Source: Candidatus Pseudomonas phytovorans
GTDB lineage: Bacteria; Pseudomonadota; Gammaproteobacteria; Pseudomonadales; Pseudomonadaceae
DNA length: 64,000 bases
Direction of reading: 5' to 3'
NCBI GenBank assembly: GCA_029202525.1
Contig: CP119325.1
Coordinates: 1,524,001 to 1,588,000, forward strand
The position numbers and the translations under genes were made by a program. How positions within the stretch are numbered: position 1 is the first letter of the stretch; the number at the start of each line of letters is the position of its first letter. The notes below the pieces were generated by a model. The model saw nothing but the letters and a program-made list of their open reading frames with translations, did no database searches and had not been told where the DNA came from. Positions 1 to 8,683 of this stretch are shown here, piece after piece.

Positions 1-395
1 TCTACCCGTTCTACCTGCTGCAGGTGTTCGGCCAGCCGATGGCGGTGCTGCCGCTGCTGATGCTTTCTACCAACGGCATGACGCCGCAGGAAGGCCCGTT
101 CGCCTCCAGCTGGTTCAACACCGTGAAAGGCCTGGCCGCAGTGATCGCTGGTGGTCTGCTGGATGCCCTTGGCACCCTGCGCCGGCATTTTCATTCCAAC
201 CACCTGGTGGACAGCCTGGGCAACGCCCCGCTGATCGACGGCAACAGCGCAGGCCTTGCCAAGCGCATTCACGACCAGGCGCTGGTACTGACCTCCGCCG
301 ACCTCTACCTGGTCCTGGCCTGCATCGCCGTGGCCCTGATCTGCCTGATTCCTTTCGTGCCGACCCGGGTCTATCCGCCGCGTGCGGTGGCCTGA
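1..395 (+). CDS. MFS drug-efflux transporter, C-terminal part (cut by window start)
   Basis: The frame is open from the first bases of the window (first full codon at position 3) to a TGA at 393-395, so only the last 130 residues are visible. The end of the visible part has a hydrophobic helix (LVLACIAVALICLIPFVP) followed by a short cytoplasmic tail. The piece resembles the C-terminus of 14-helix DHA2/EmrB-type proton antiporters. The next two genes encode a HlyD-type adaptor and a NodT-type outer-membrane factor, so this should be the inner-membrane pump of a tripartite exporter. The substrate cannot be read. The start lies outside the window. Confidence 0.8.
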   Translation, partial: YPFYLLQVFGQPMAVLPLLMLSTNGMTPQEGPFASSWFNTVKGLAAVIAGGLLDALGTLRRHFHSNHLVDSLGNAPLIDGNSAGLAKRIHDQALVLTSADLYLVLACIAVALICLIPFVPTRVYPPRAVA

Positions 396-423
396 ACCCT
401 GGATGAATTCGAGACCCCCTGAA

Positions 424-1485
424 ATGACCAACAACCGCAAAACCCTGTTCATCGGCTCGGTGCTGGCCGTGGCCGTTCTGGCTGCCATCGTCGGCCCCTG
501 GATGTTCGGCAGCGACCACCGCCAGAGCACCAATGACGCCTACGTGAATGCCGACTACACCGTGGTCGCGCCCAAGGTGGCCGGCTTTATCAAGGAAGTG
601 CTGGTGGAGGACAACCAGCAGGTCACTGCCGGCCAGTTGTTGGCGACCATTGATGCCCGGGATTACCAGGCCGCCCTGGATGCCGCGCAGGCGCAGTTGC
701 TGGTGGCCCAGGCGCAAAGCGCCGATGCCCGCGCCACCCTCGAACGCCAGGGCGCATTGATTGCCCAGGCCGAGGCGGCCGTAAAAGCAGCCCAGGCTGA
801 AACTGCATTTGCCGACCACGAGGTCAACCGCTACAGCCGCCTGGCCGAGCAAGGCGCCGGCACCGTGCAGAACGCCCAGCAGGCGCGCAGCGGGGTCGAC
901 CAGGCCCGCGCGCGACTGGCCAACACTCAGGCGGCGCTGCTGGCGACGCGTAAACAGGTGGATATCCTCACCGCCCAGGTAGCCAGCGCGGATGGCCAGT
1001 TGAAACGCGCTGAAGCGGGGCTGGAAAAGGCCCAGCTCGACTTGTCCTACACGCGCATCACCGCGCCGGTGGACGGCATGGTCGGCGAGCGTGCGCTGCG
1101 GGTCGGGGCCTACGTCAACCCTGGCGCTCGTCTGTTGTCGGTGGTGCCCTTGCAGCAGGCCTATGTGGTCGGCAACTTCCAGGAAACCCAGCTGACCCAC
1201 GTACAACCGGGGCAGCCGGTGAGCATCAGCGTCGACACCTTCTCTGGCGAAAAGCTGCAAGGCCATGTGGAAAGCATTGCTCCGGCCACCGGCGTCACCT
1301 TCGCGGCAGTCAAACCAGACAACGCCACCGGCAACTTCACCAAGGTGGTGCAGCGCATTCCGGTGAAGATCGTCTTCGACGATGGCCAGGCGCTGCTCAC
1401 CCGCTTGCGTGTCGGCATGTCGGTGGAGGCGACCATCGATACCCGTGGCGACAAGCTGGACGGCAAAGAGGTAAGCGCACGATGA
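424..1485 (+). CDS. HlyD/EmrA-family periplasmic adaptor of an efflux pump
   Basis: A 353-residue protein with one N-terminal membrane helix (about residues 8-25), then a biotinyl-lipoyl-like half (TVVAPKVAGFIKEVLV), a long Ala/Gln-rich alpha-helical hairpin (about 80-205), the second lipoyl half (ITAPVDGMVGERAL), and a C-terminal beta-barrel. This is the usual EmrA order. It would bridge the inner-membrane MFS pump to the outer-membrane factor. An in-frame ATG lies at 382, inside the pump gene, but the ATG at 424 directly precedes the membrane helix and gives the normal family length, so I chose it. Its ribosome-binding site is weak. The stop overlaps the next start by 4 nt (ATGA). Confidence 0.88.
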   Translation: MTNNRKTLFIGSVLAVAVLAAIVGPWMFGSDHRQSTNDAYVNADYTVVAPKVAGFIKEVLVEDNQQVTAGQLLATIDARDYQAALDAAQAQLLVAQAQSADARATLERQGALIAQAEAAVKAAQAETAFADHEVNRYSRLAEQGAGTVQNAQQARSGVDQARARLANTQAALLATRKQVDILTAQVASADGQLKRAEAGLEKAQLDLSYTRITAPVDGMVGERALRVGAYVNPGARLLSVVPLQQAYVVGNFQETQLTHVQPGQPVSISVDTFSGEKLQGHVESIAPATGVTFAAVKPDNATGNFTKVVQRIPVKIVFDDGQALLTRLRVGMSVEATIDTRGDKLDGKEVSAR

Positions 1486-2936
1486 AACCGGCATTACGCT
1501 TGAGCCCACTGGTGCTGACCGTGTTGCTGACCGGCTGCACCATGGGCCCGGACTTCCTGCGCCCAGGCAGCCAGGCACCGCAGCAGTGGGCGCCGTTGCA
1601 AGGCGAGGCGGCGGCCAGCCAGCCGCAGGCCGAACCGCTGGAACTGCGCTGGTGGGAAACCTTTCATGACGCACAGCTCAGTGCCTTGATCCAGCGCGTT
1701 GCCGAGCGCAACCTCGACCTGCAGATGGCCAGCGCCCGTTTGCTGCAAAGCCGCGCCCTGCGCAGTACCGTGGCCGCCGATGAAATGCCGTCGGTGGATG
1801 TAAACGCCGGTTACAGCCGCGCCCGCAATAGCGCCGAAGGCCTGAGCGACCCGTCTGGCAAAGCGGGCAAAGAGGCGTACAACCTCTGGCAAGGCGACCT
1901 TGTCGCCGGTTGGGAGCTGGACCTGTGGGGCCGCGTACGGCGCCAGGTCGAAGCGGCCGACGCCACTGTCGAAGTGGCCGAGAACGACCGCCGCGGGGTG
2001 CTGTTGGCGCTGCTTTCGGAAACCGCCGGCAACTATATCCAGCTGCGCGCGGTGCAGCACACGATCGAGGTGACGCAGGACAACCTGAAGGTCGCGAGGC
2101 ACAGCCTGAAGCTGTCTGAAAATCGCCAGGCCGAAGGCGTTGCCACCCGCCTGGATGTAGCCCAGGCCAGCGCCCAGGTCGCTTCGATCGAATCGCGCCT
2201 GCCAAGCCTGGAAGCCCGACGCGATGACCTGATCAACGCCCTCAGCCTGCTCGCTGCCGAGCCACCGCGCAGCCTGCAAGCCCAATTGCTGCAAGGCGGC
2301 GAGCTGCCAGCGCCGCAGCAGAAATTCGCCATCGGCCTGCCGTCCGAACTGGCCGAGCGCCGCCCGGACATCCGCCAGGCCGAGGCCCGCCTGCATGCCG
2401 CCACCGCCAGCATTGGCGTGGCCAAGGCCGACTTCTACCCAAGCATCCGGCTGTCGGGAAGTATGGGGTTTCAGGCCATGCAACTGTCCGATTTTGGCGG
2501 CTGGGATTCGCGCCGCTTCGCCTTTGGGCCGCAGCTGTCGCTGCCGATCTTCGAGGGTGGCCGGCTCAAGGGCACCCTGGATCTGCGCGAGGCGCAACAA
2601 CAGGAGGCGGCGCTGAACTACCGCAAAGTGGTGCTGGGGGCCTGGCATGAAATTGACGATGTGCTACGCCTGTACAACGCCAGCCAGTTGCGGCGTGACC
2701 ACCTGGCCGAGGCGGTGCGGCAGAACCGCATCGCCCTGGAGACCGCCCAGCGCCAGTATGTGGAAGGGGCGGTGGACTTTCTCAATGTGCTGACGGTGCA
2801 AAGTGCCTTGCTGGCTAGCGAGGAGCAGTGGATCGACAGCTCGGCCGCTGTGTCGCAGGCGCTGGTGGGGCTGTACAAGGCCCTGGGTGGTGGCTGGCAG
2901 GCATTCGATGAGCAGCCGCAGAATTCTCACAGCTAA
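1482..2936 (+). CDS. NodT-family outer-membrane efflux lipoprotein
   Basis: A 484-residue outer-membrane factor of the TolC/OprM class. The N-terminus is a lipoprotein signal with lipobox LLTGC (Cys at residue 19). Two related halves follow, rich in Ala/Gln/Glu helices (VAERNLDLQMASARL near 65; ELAERRPDIRQAEARL near 290), as in the duplicated barrel and tunnel architecture. It completes the tripartite exporter with the upstream pump and adaptor. The start overlaps the adaptor stop, implying translational coupling. The substrate is unknown. The three-gene order matches EmrAB-TolC-like loci in which the outer-membrane gene is included. Confidence 0.9.
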   Translation: MKPALRLSPLVLTVLLTGCTMGPDFLRPGSQAPQQWAPLQGEAAASQPQAEPLELRWWETFHDAQLSALIQRVAERNLDLQMASARLLQSRALRSTVAADEMPSVDVNAGYSRARNSAEGLSDPSGKAGKEAYNLWQGDLVAGWELDLWGRVRRQVEAADATVEVAENDRRGVLLALLSETAGNYIQLRAVQHTIEVTQDNLKVARHSLKLSENRQAEGVATRLDVAQASAQVASIESRLPSLEARRDDLINALSLLAAEPPRSLQAQLLQGGELPAPQQKFAIGLPSELAERRPDIRQAEARLHAATASIGVAKADFYPSIRLSGSMGFQAMQLSDFGGWDSRRFAFGPQLSLPIFEGGRLKGTLDLREAQQQEAALNYRKVVLGAWHEIDDVLRLYNASQLRRDHLAEAVRQNRIALETAQRQYVEGAVDFLNVLTVQSALLASEEQWIDSSAAVSQALVGLYKALGGGWQAFDEQPQNSHS

Positions 2937-2948
2937 GAGGGAGCACAG

Positions 2949-3743
2949 ATGCATATTTCCTTGAACGGCAAGCGCGCCATCGTCAGCGGCTCTACCGCCG
3001 GCATTGGCCTGGCCATCGCCATCGGCCTGGCCGAGGCGGGCGCCGAAGTGGTTCTCAACGGTCGCACCCAGGCCCGCGTCGACGAAGCTCTCAAGGCCGT
3101 GCGCGAACGCCTGCCCCAGGCGCGCATCATCGGCATTGCCGCCGACCTCGGCAGCAAGGACGGTGCGCAGAAACTCTTCGATCAAGTGCCGCACGCCGAC
3201 ATCCTGGTCAACAACCTGGGCATCTTCGAGCCCAAGCCGTTCTTCGAGATCGAGGATGAGGACTGGCAACGGTTCTTCGACGTCAACGTACTCAGCGCTG
3301 TGCGCCTGTCGCGTCATTACGCTCAGGGTATGGCCGAGCGCAACTGGGGGCGGGTGGTGTTCCTGTCCAGCGAGTCGGCGTTGCAGATCCCGACCGAAAT
3401 GGTTCACTACGGCATGACCAAGACTGCATTGCTGGCGGTGTCGCGTGGGCTGGCTGAAACCCTGGCGGGAACCGGGGTGACGGTTAATGCCGTGTTGCCG
3501 GGGCCTACGCGCTCGGAGGGTGTGGGCGACTTCTTTGCCAAGCTGGCGCAGGAGCAGGGGGTGTCGACTGATGAACTGGAAGCCAATTTCCTGGCTGAGC
3601 ACCGGCCGACATCGCTGATCAAGCGGCTGGCGACGGTGGAAGAAGTGGCCAACATGGTGGTGTACCTGGCTTCGATGCAGGCCAGCGCCACTACCGGGGC
3701 TGCTTTGCGGGTGGATGGCGGGGTACTGCGCTCCATTGCTTGA
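2949..3743 (+). CDS. Short-chain dehydrogenase/reductase in the efflux operon
   Basis: A 264-residue classical SDR. The Rossmann nucleotide motif SGSTAGIG is at residues 13-20, NNLG at 88-91, serines at 140-141, the catalytic pair YGMTK at Tyr154/Lys158, and a C-terminal family tail (ALRVDGG). It starts 12 nt after the efflux lipoprotein, behind a good Shine-Dalgarno (AGAGGGAG), so it is probably cotranscribed with the exporter. The substrate is not predictable. Oxidation or reduction of the exported compound is an attractive but unproven role. A REP inverted pair follows the stop. Confidence 0.85.
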   Translation: MHISLNGKRAIVSGSTAGIGLAIAIGLAEAGAEVVLNGRTQARVDEALKAVRERLPQARIIGIAADLGSKDGAQKLFDQVPHADILVNNLGIFEPKPFFEIEDEDWQRFFDVNVLSAVRLSRHYAQGMAERNWGRVVFLSSESALQIPTEMVHYGMTKTALLAVSRGLAETLAGTGVTVNAVLPGPTRSEGVGDFFAKLAQEQGVSTDELEANFLAEHRPTSLIKRLATVEEVANMVVYLASMQASATTGAALRVDGGVLRSIA

Positions 3744-3753
3744 TTCTGTGTTG

Positions 3754-3862
3754 CCTGTACTGGCCTCTTCGCGGGCATGCCCGCTCCCACAGGAGTAGTG
3801 TGCTCCCGAAGAGGGTGCAATACCTGTGGGAGCGGGCGAGCCCGCGAAGAGGCCAGTACAGG
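3754..3862. repeat. REP inverted pair
   Basis: Two REP units face each other, with perfect 23-nt outer arms at 3754-3776 and 3840-3862. The unit core is the hairpin GCGGGC..GCCCGC followed by TCCCACAGG. It lies between the ends of two convergent genes and could form a long stem that ends transcription from both sides. Confidence 0.9.
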
Positions 3863-3873
3863 CAGCCGAAAAT

Positions 3874-4686
3874 TCAGAGAGGGCGCAGGAGCCCAAAGCG
3901 TTTGCGCAGCGCCCAATCCAGTAACCGTCGCGGCAGCAAGCGGGCCATCAGTGGCAACGTAGTACTGCCATTACCCAACCGCACCACCGCCGGCATCGGT
4001 GTCTTGCCGACAGCCCCCAGCACCCCACGGGCAAACACCGCCGCGGAAGTCGGCCTGTCCTGCGAAGCCCGTGCACGTGCCTGCACATGCTCGCGCAACG
4101 GCCACCACGCCGAATCCGCCGCCAGTACCTGCTCAGCCTGGCGCTGGGCGTTGTTGGCGAACTGGGTGTCAATCGCCCCCGGCTGCACTTCCATCACCTG
4201 CACACCAAATGGCGCCAGTTCCAGGCGCAAGGCATCGCTCAGCGCATGCACGGCGGCTTTGGAGGCGCAGTAGGCGCCGGCGAATGGCGTGACCAGTACG
4301 CCGGAAACGCTGCCGATGTTCACCACCGTTCCTCGTGAACGGCGCAACAGCGGGAACAGCGCGCGGGTAACGCCGACCACGGCGAACACGTTGGTTTCGA
4401 ACTGCTGGCGCAACGCATCCACACCACCATCAAGCAGCGGCCCCATGGCGCCGTAACCGGCGTTGTTGATGAGGATATCGAGGGTTTGCAGCTCATCGGC
4501 CAGGCGGGTCAGGGCTTCGCTGTCATTCACATCCAGCTGCCGGGCGGTGTAGCCGGCGGCAGTCAGTTGCTCGACATCTTCAGGCTTGCGGGCGGTGGCC
4601 CAGACATGGTGCCCGGCATCGCGGAAGGCGTCGGCCAAGGCGCGGCCGATGCCGCTGGAGCAACCGGTGATCAGAACGGTGGGCAT
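3874..4686 (-). CDS. Short-chain dehydrogenase/reductase
   Basis: A 270-residue classical SDR. TGCSSGIG is at residues 7-14, NNAG at 74-77, a serine-containing NIGSVSG stretch near 123-129, and the catalytic pair YCASK at Tyr139/Lys143. The C-terminus is basic (LPRRLLDWALRKRFG), which is common in the short membrane-associated SDRs of pseudomonads. It is convergent with the efflux-linked SDR but differs clearly from it in sequence. GAAGG precedes the ATG at a usable distance. The next gene upstream ends 15 nt away from this start, so the two may be one transcript. No substrate can be named. Confidence 0.85.
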   Translation of the reverse strand: MPTVLITGCSSGIGRALADAFRDAGHHVWATARKPEDVEQLTAAGYTARQLDVNDSEALTRLADELQTLDILINNAGYGAMGPLLDGGVDALRQQFETNVFAVVGVTRALFPLLRRSRGTVVNIGSVSGVLVTPFAGAYCASKAAVHALSDALRLELAPFGVQVMEVQPGAIDTQFANNAQRQAEQVLAADSAWWPLREHVQARARASQDRPTSAAVFARGVLGAVGKTPMPAVVRLGNGSTTLPLMARLLPRRLLDWALRKRFGLLRPL

Positions 4687-4701
4687 GTGGGTGGCCTTCG
4701 A

Positions 4702-5166
4702 TTAATTGGCGAATGTGCCTTGCAGGTGCTCGGCACGAAATTCCAGGGTTTGCGGGCGGTAGCCGGAGCGCAGCGGCGGCAATGGCAGGCAGTCCTTCCA
4801 CTCAACCCCCGGCTGCAAGTCGCCCGGCCCTCGGTAGCGTGGTGCGTTGTAGGTGCTCTCGGCCAGGTTCACGGTGTCGCCCGGCGCATAGGCCGCAACG
4901 CGCCAGCGCAGTTCGGTCAGCGGGGCCTTGTTGCCGTTTTTCATGCGCACCTGCAGGGTGCGGTCGGCAGGGCATTGGTCGGGGTTGTAGCTCAGGCGCA
5001 GATCCAGGCGCGCCAGTTGCGTGGCTTCGCGGGTGTCTTGCCAGGCCACGAACAGGGCAACCAGGCCCAGGCCGCCTACCGCCGCCAGCGAGATTGGCAG
5101 GGCCTTGGCCGGGTACCGCAACAGCAGCACCAGCCAGGTGAGGATGAGGAAGGCACCGATGATCAT
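4702..5166 (-). CDS. Small membrane protein of unknown function
   Basis: A 154-residue protein. Two hydrophobic stretches at the N-terminus (IIGAFLILTWLVLLL and LPISLAAVGGLGLVALFVAW) are joined by a short basic loop. A soluble, beta-rich domain of about 100 residues follows, with two cysteines (DQCPADRTLQV and WKDCLPLPPL). This suggests two membrane helices and a domain outside the membrane. A longer frame upstream runs through REP sequence, so I chose the ATG at 5166, which opens the first membrane helix. I do not recognise a named family. Homologues are common in Pseudomonas as small hypothetical proteins, by recall only. Confidence 0.65.
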   Translation of the reverse strand: MIIGAFLILTWLVLLLRYPAKALPISLAAVGGLGLVALFVAWQDTREATQLARLDLRLSYNPDQCPADRTLQVRMKNGNKAPLTELRWRVAAYAPGDTVNLAESTYNAPRYRGPGDLQPGVEWKDCLPLPPLRSGYRPQTLEFRAEHLQGTFAN

Positions 5167-5245
5167 GGCGCTTGCAGACCTTGGTTGCGCGAGGTCTGAC
5201 CATCGTAGCCGGAAATGCCTGAAAGCGGGGAGGGCTTTGCCCTCC

Positions 5246-5346
5246 ATTCGCGGGACAAGCCCGCTCCCACAGGGATCTTCAATGCACAAGGCTACGCGAT
5301 CACTGTGGGAGCGGGCTTGTCCCGCGAATGGGCCGCAAAGCGGCCC
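5246..5346. repeat. REP inverted pair plus GC hairpin after algA
   Basis: Inverted REP units lie at 5246-5275 and 5304-5329. A hairpin GGGCCGC-AAA-GCGGCCC at 5330-5346 lies directly behind the algA stop codon. There is no T-run, so its role as a terminator for the alginate operon is inferred only from position. Confidence 0.85.
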
Positions 5347-5357
5347 CCGGGTCTCAC

Positions 5358-6812
5358 TTACTGCGCGATTGTCTTGACTGAAACACCACGCTCCACCGGC
5401 GTGGAACTGCGCCCATACACATCTTCGAAACGCTCGATGTCATCTTCGCCCAGGTAGCTGCCGGACTGCACCTCGATGATCTCCAGCGGGATCTTGCCCG
5501 GGTTGCGCAAGCGGTGGATGGAGGCAATCGGGATGTAGGTCGACTGGTTTTCGGTCAGCAGGAACACGTTCTCGTCGCAGGTGACCTCGGCCGTGCCGGA
5601 CACCACGATCCAGTGCTCGGCGCGGTGGTGGTGCATCTGCAGCGACAGGCTGGCACCCGGTTTGACGGTGATGTGCTTGACCTGGAAGCGGCCGCCCATG
5701 TCCACCGAGTCGTACGAGCCCCACGGGCGATACACTTCCAGGTGGTTCTGGGTTTCAGTACGGCCCTGCTCGTCGAGCGTCTTGACCATCTGCTTGACGC
5801 CCTGGACCTTGTCCTTGTGGGCAATCATCATGGCGTCCTTGGTCTCGACCACCACGATGTTTTCCAGGCCGATCACCGACACCAGTTTGCCGTTGCCGTG
5901 GATCATGCAGTTGCGGCTGTCCTGCACCACCACGTCGCCCTTGGTGACGTTGCCGTTGTCGTCCTTCTCGTGCACTTCCCACAGCGACGACCAGCAGCCC
6001 ACGTCGCTCCAGCCGGCCGACATCGGCACCACGCAGGCGCGCTGGGTCTTTTCCATCACCGCGTAGTCGATGGAGTTGTCCGGGCAGCAGGCGAAGGTGG
6101 CTTCGTCGATGTTCAGCACATCGCCCTCTTCCTCGCTGCGCTCCAGGGCCAGCACGCAGGTGTCGTAGATGTCGCCGTCGTGCTTTTTCAGCTCTTCGAG
6201 GAAGCGGCTGGCGCGGAACAGGAACATGCCGCTGTTCCAGAAGTAGCCACCGGCCTGGACGAATTCGGCAGCACGCTTTTCATCGGGCTTTTCGACGAAC
6301 TGCGCAACCCGCGCCACGCCTTCAGGCAGCAGGGCGTCCTGGCTGGAACGGATGTAGCCGTAGCCGGTTTCCGGCTTGGTCGCCGGCACGCCGAACAGCA
6401 CCATTTCGCCACGCTCGGCGGCGATGGTGGCCAGGGCCAGGGCACGTTGCAGGGCCTTCTGGTCGTCGATCACGTGGTCGGCGGGCAGCACCAGCATCAG
6501 CTCGTCGCGGCCCTCGTTGACCAGTTTCATGGCCGTCATGGCTACGGCTGGGGCGGTGTTGCGGCCGAAGGGCTCCATCAGGATGCCTTGGGTTTCCAGC
6601 TTGAGTGCGGACAACTGCTCCTGGACGATGAATTTGTGGTCCTTGTTGCAGACCACGATCGGCGCGTCCATGCCATCAAACGCCAGGCGCTCGATGGTTT
6701 GCTGGAACAGGGTGTGTTCGCCGGTCAGGGCCAGGAACTGTTTAGGGAACTGCTTGCGCGACAGAGGCCACAGACGGGAACCGCTACCACCAGAAAGAAT
6801 TACCGGGATCAT
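5358..6812 (-). CDS. algA: Mannose-6-phosphate isomerase / mannose-1-phosphate guanylyltransferase
   Basis: A 484-residue bifunctional type II PMI-GMP. The N-terminal nucleotidyltransferase half carries GGSGSRLWPLSRKQFPKQF from residue 8, the GDP-mannose pyrophosphorylase signature. The C-terminal cupin half carries QMHHHRAEHWIVVSG, the zinc site of the isomerase. It converts fructose-6-P to mannose-6-P and later mannose-1-P to GDP-mannose, the first and third steps towards alginate; AlgC, not in this window, does the middle step. It is the last gene of the alginate operon, 38 nt behind algF, with a GGAG ribosome-binding site. Confidence 0.97.
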   Translation of the reverse strand: MIPVILSGGSGSRLWPLSRKQFPKQFLALTGEHTLFQQTIERLAFDGMDAPIVVCNKDHKFIVQEQLSALKLETQGILMEPFGRNTAPAVAMTAMKLVNEGRDELMLVLPADHVIDDQKALQRALALATIAAERGEMVLFGVPATKPETGYGYIRSSQDALLPEGVARVAQFVEKPDEKRAAEFVQAGGYFWNSGMFLFRASRFLEELKKHDGDIYDTCVLALERSEEEGDVLNIDEATFACCPDNSIDYAVMEKTQRACVVPMSAGWSDVGCWSSLWEVHEKDDNGNVTKGDVVVQDSRNCMIHGNGKLVSVIGLENIVVVETKDAMMIAHKDKVQGVKQMVKTLDEQGRTETQNHLEVYRPWGSYDSVDMGGRFQVKHITVKPGASLSLQMHHHRAEHWIVVSGTAEVTCDENVFLLTENQSTYIPIASIHRLRNPGKIPLEIIEVQSGSYLGEDDIERFEDVYGRSSTPVERGVSVKTIAQ

Positions 6813-6850
6813 TGTGTTTCTCCAATAAGGTTCGAAAGAGGCAGAGGGGA

Positions 6851-7498
6851 TCAGTTGCTAGTCACGGGGCGAGTTACCCACACCGGCGACAAGGCGTTGC
6901 CGGAACCGGTTACGTACAACACGGCGGCTTCGCCGCGCTCCAGCGCGACGGGTTTCACGTCGCCGACTTTCTTGTCGCCTTGATACAGCGCCAGGTTGAC
7001 CTTGACCGGGTTGATTTCACGTTCGCCACGGCCGTTGGCGGCCACCGGCTTGATCACTTCGGTCTTGCCGTCGGCTGTTTTCAGGGTGAGCGCCTGGTCG
7101 CTCAGGTTCTGCACGCGCACCAAGGCTTTCTGCTTGTTCTTGAACGGTGGTTCTTCGATCAGCTGTGGGTTGCCGCTGCTGCTGTTGACCAGGGTGTAGT
7201 ACTTGTCCGAGGCCAGCTTCACCGGCACGCTCTTGCCGCCGACCTGGGCGGTGTAGTCGCCACCTGGCAGGAAGCTGAAGTCGCTGCTGGCCTGAGCGCC
7301 AACCTGTTTGATCTGGGTGTTGCCGACGCTGGCGGCGGCCGGTGCGCTGCCGGCGTTGAACAAGCGCACGAAAGTCGAGCCTTTAGGTGCGCTCGGGCCA
7401 TACAGCGCGGCGTCGGCGCCGGCAAAGGCCTGCATTGAAGCAAGGGAAAGGCCGGCCGCGAGGGTGAGGGCTTTGGCAATGGAAGTCTTGGTAGTCAT
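6851..7498 (-). CDS. algF: Alginate O-acetylation protein AlgF
   Basis: A 215-residue periplasmic protein with a cleavable signal peptide (LTLAAGLSLASMQAFA, cut near residue 26). Two beta-rich modules follow, as expected for AlgF, a non-enzymatic adaptor that binds AlgJ and AlgX in the acetylation complex. Its position between algJ and algA is the canonical order. There are no obvious catalytic residues, in agreement with an adaptor role. A GAGGAA ribosome-binding site precedes the ATG. Confidence 0.93.
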   Translation of the reverse strand: MTTKTSIAKALTLAAGLSLASMQAFAGADAALYGPSAPKGSTFVRLFNAGSAPAAASVGNTQIKQVGAQASSDFSFLPGGDYTAQVGGKSVPVKLASDKYYTLVNSSSGNPQLIEEPPFKNKQKALVRVQNLSDQALTLKTADGKTEVIKPVAANGRGEREINPVKVNLALYQGDKKVGDVKPVALERGEAAVLYVTGSGNALSPVWVTRPVTSN

Positions 7499-7515
7499 GT
7501 GCGTGTTCCTCTCTA

Positions 7516-8673
7516 TCAGTGGCTCGTCCGGGCGGACGACAAGGCCAGGTTTTCTTCGGATTTACGGGTGTTTTTCAGCTGTGCGATCCACTGCGGATCG
7601 AAGCTGCTCAGGTCGTTTTTCATGGGCAGATAACGTTCAGGGAATTCCCACACCACCACTTGCGGTGCGGCGCTCTTGAAGGCATCGCTTTGCAGGTACT
7701 TGAGCATTGGCAGCAGCGGGCCATGGCCGTCTTCGGCGTAGTTGGCGACGTCGCTGCGCAGGGCTTGCTGCAGCGCGCCGAGGAAATTCCAGTGCGGGTT
7801 GGCGCTGTAGCTGGTACCCACCAGCGCGACCGGGATCTGGTTGTTGGCGAACAGTGCGTCGTCGCCTTCACCCTCGGCTTGCGCCGGGCGGGTGCTGCGT
7901 TGTTGCAGGTTGTCCGGGGCCGGCAGCAGGTTGCTGAACAGTGGGTCGAGTGGCAGGAAGTTGGTCAGGTCGCCTTTGTAGGGCGCCGTGCTGCCGGCTT
8001 CGGTGACGAAGGTTTGCGGGTCACCGTTAAGCAGGTTCTGCCGGCTGACCGCCTCGGCCAGTGCCTGGGCGGCGACTTCGGCGCCCATCGGTGTCCAGTG
8101 GGTGTCGGTGCGTAGGAATACCTGGCCGCGAGCCTTGGCTTGTTCCATGGCCGCTTGCAGGTCGGGGGCGAACACGTTGGCCTGGCGCACCTGGGCATGG
8201 AACTGGTTGTACAGGTCGTCATGCAGGCTGGCCGGCTGCTCCTTGCCCAGGTACTCCGAGTACAGGCGTGCCTTGGCCGGGATGATCGCCAGTACCAGCT
8301 GGCTGCCGTGCTGCTGCAGGGTGTCGCGTACGCCTCGGATCAGCGCCAGGTTTTCCTGCATCAACTGCTCGGCGTCAGCAGTGGGTTTGAATTCTTCGTC
8401 GCTGAACAGCCATTGGTCACGGCCCAGCACCACGCCGGGGCGGCCTTCGTTGAACAGCTTGAAGTCCATTGCCGCCCAGAGGTTGGTGCCCAGGCGCTTG
8501 ATCGGGAACTCGGCGTCGTAGTGGGTCTCGGCGGCCTTCGCCAGCTTGCCATTGAGCAGGGTCATCTGCTCGGTGCGCTGAAAGCTTTGCAGGCCACCGG
8601 TGGACCACACGCCCATGCCCACCAGCAAGCCGAGGAACGACAGTGAATACGTGATGCGTAAGGTACGGTTCAT
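7516..8673 (-). CDS. algJ: Alginate O-acetyltransferase AlgJ
   Basis: A 385-residue protein anchored by an N-terminal signal/membrane segment (ITYSLSFLGLLVGMGVW), with an SGNH-hydrolase-like periplasmic domain. The catalytic triad is visible: Asp190 and His192 in LRTDTHWTPMGAEV, and Ser288 in VALVGTSYS. These positions match those reported for the P. putida AlgJ enzyme, as I recall it. AlgJ takes acetyl groups delivered by AlgI and feeds AlgX-dependent acetylation of mannuronate residues. It lies 10 nt downstream of algI and 17 nt upstream of algF. Confidence 0.95.
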   Translation of the reverse strand: MNRTLRITYSLSFLGLLVGMGVWSTGGLQSFQRTEQMTLLNGKLAKAAETHYDAEFPIKRLGTNLWAAMDFKLFNEGRPGVVLGRDQWLFSDEEFKPTADAEQLMQENLALIRGVRDTLQQHGSQLVLAIIPAKARLYSEYLGKEQPASLHDDLYNQFHAQVRQANVFAPDLQAAMEQAKARGQVFLRTDTHWTPMGAEVAAQALAEAVSRQNLLNGDPQTFVTEAGSTAPYKGDLTNFLPLDPLFSNLLPAPDNLQQRSTRPAQAEGEGDDALFANNQIPVALVGTSYSANPHWNFLGALQQALRSDVANYAEDGHGPLLPMLKYLQSDAFKSAAPQVVVWEFPERYLPMKNDLSSFDPQWIAQLKNTRKSEENLALSSARTSH

Positions 8674-8683
8674 GTCATCGGCC

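Noticed and set aside
3754..3862. Repeated dyads that at first glance could be CRISPR repeats
   Set aside because: They occur as isolated facing pairs at gene ends with unrelated spacing, match the P. putida REP type, and no cas genes are present.
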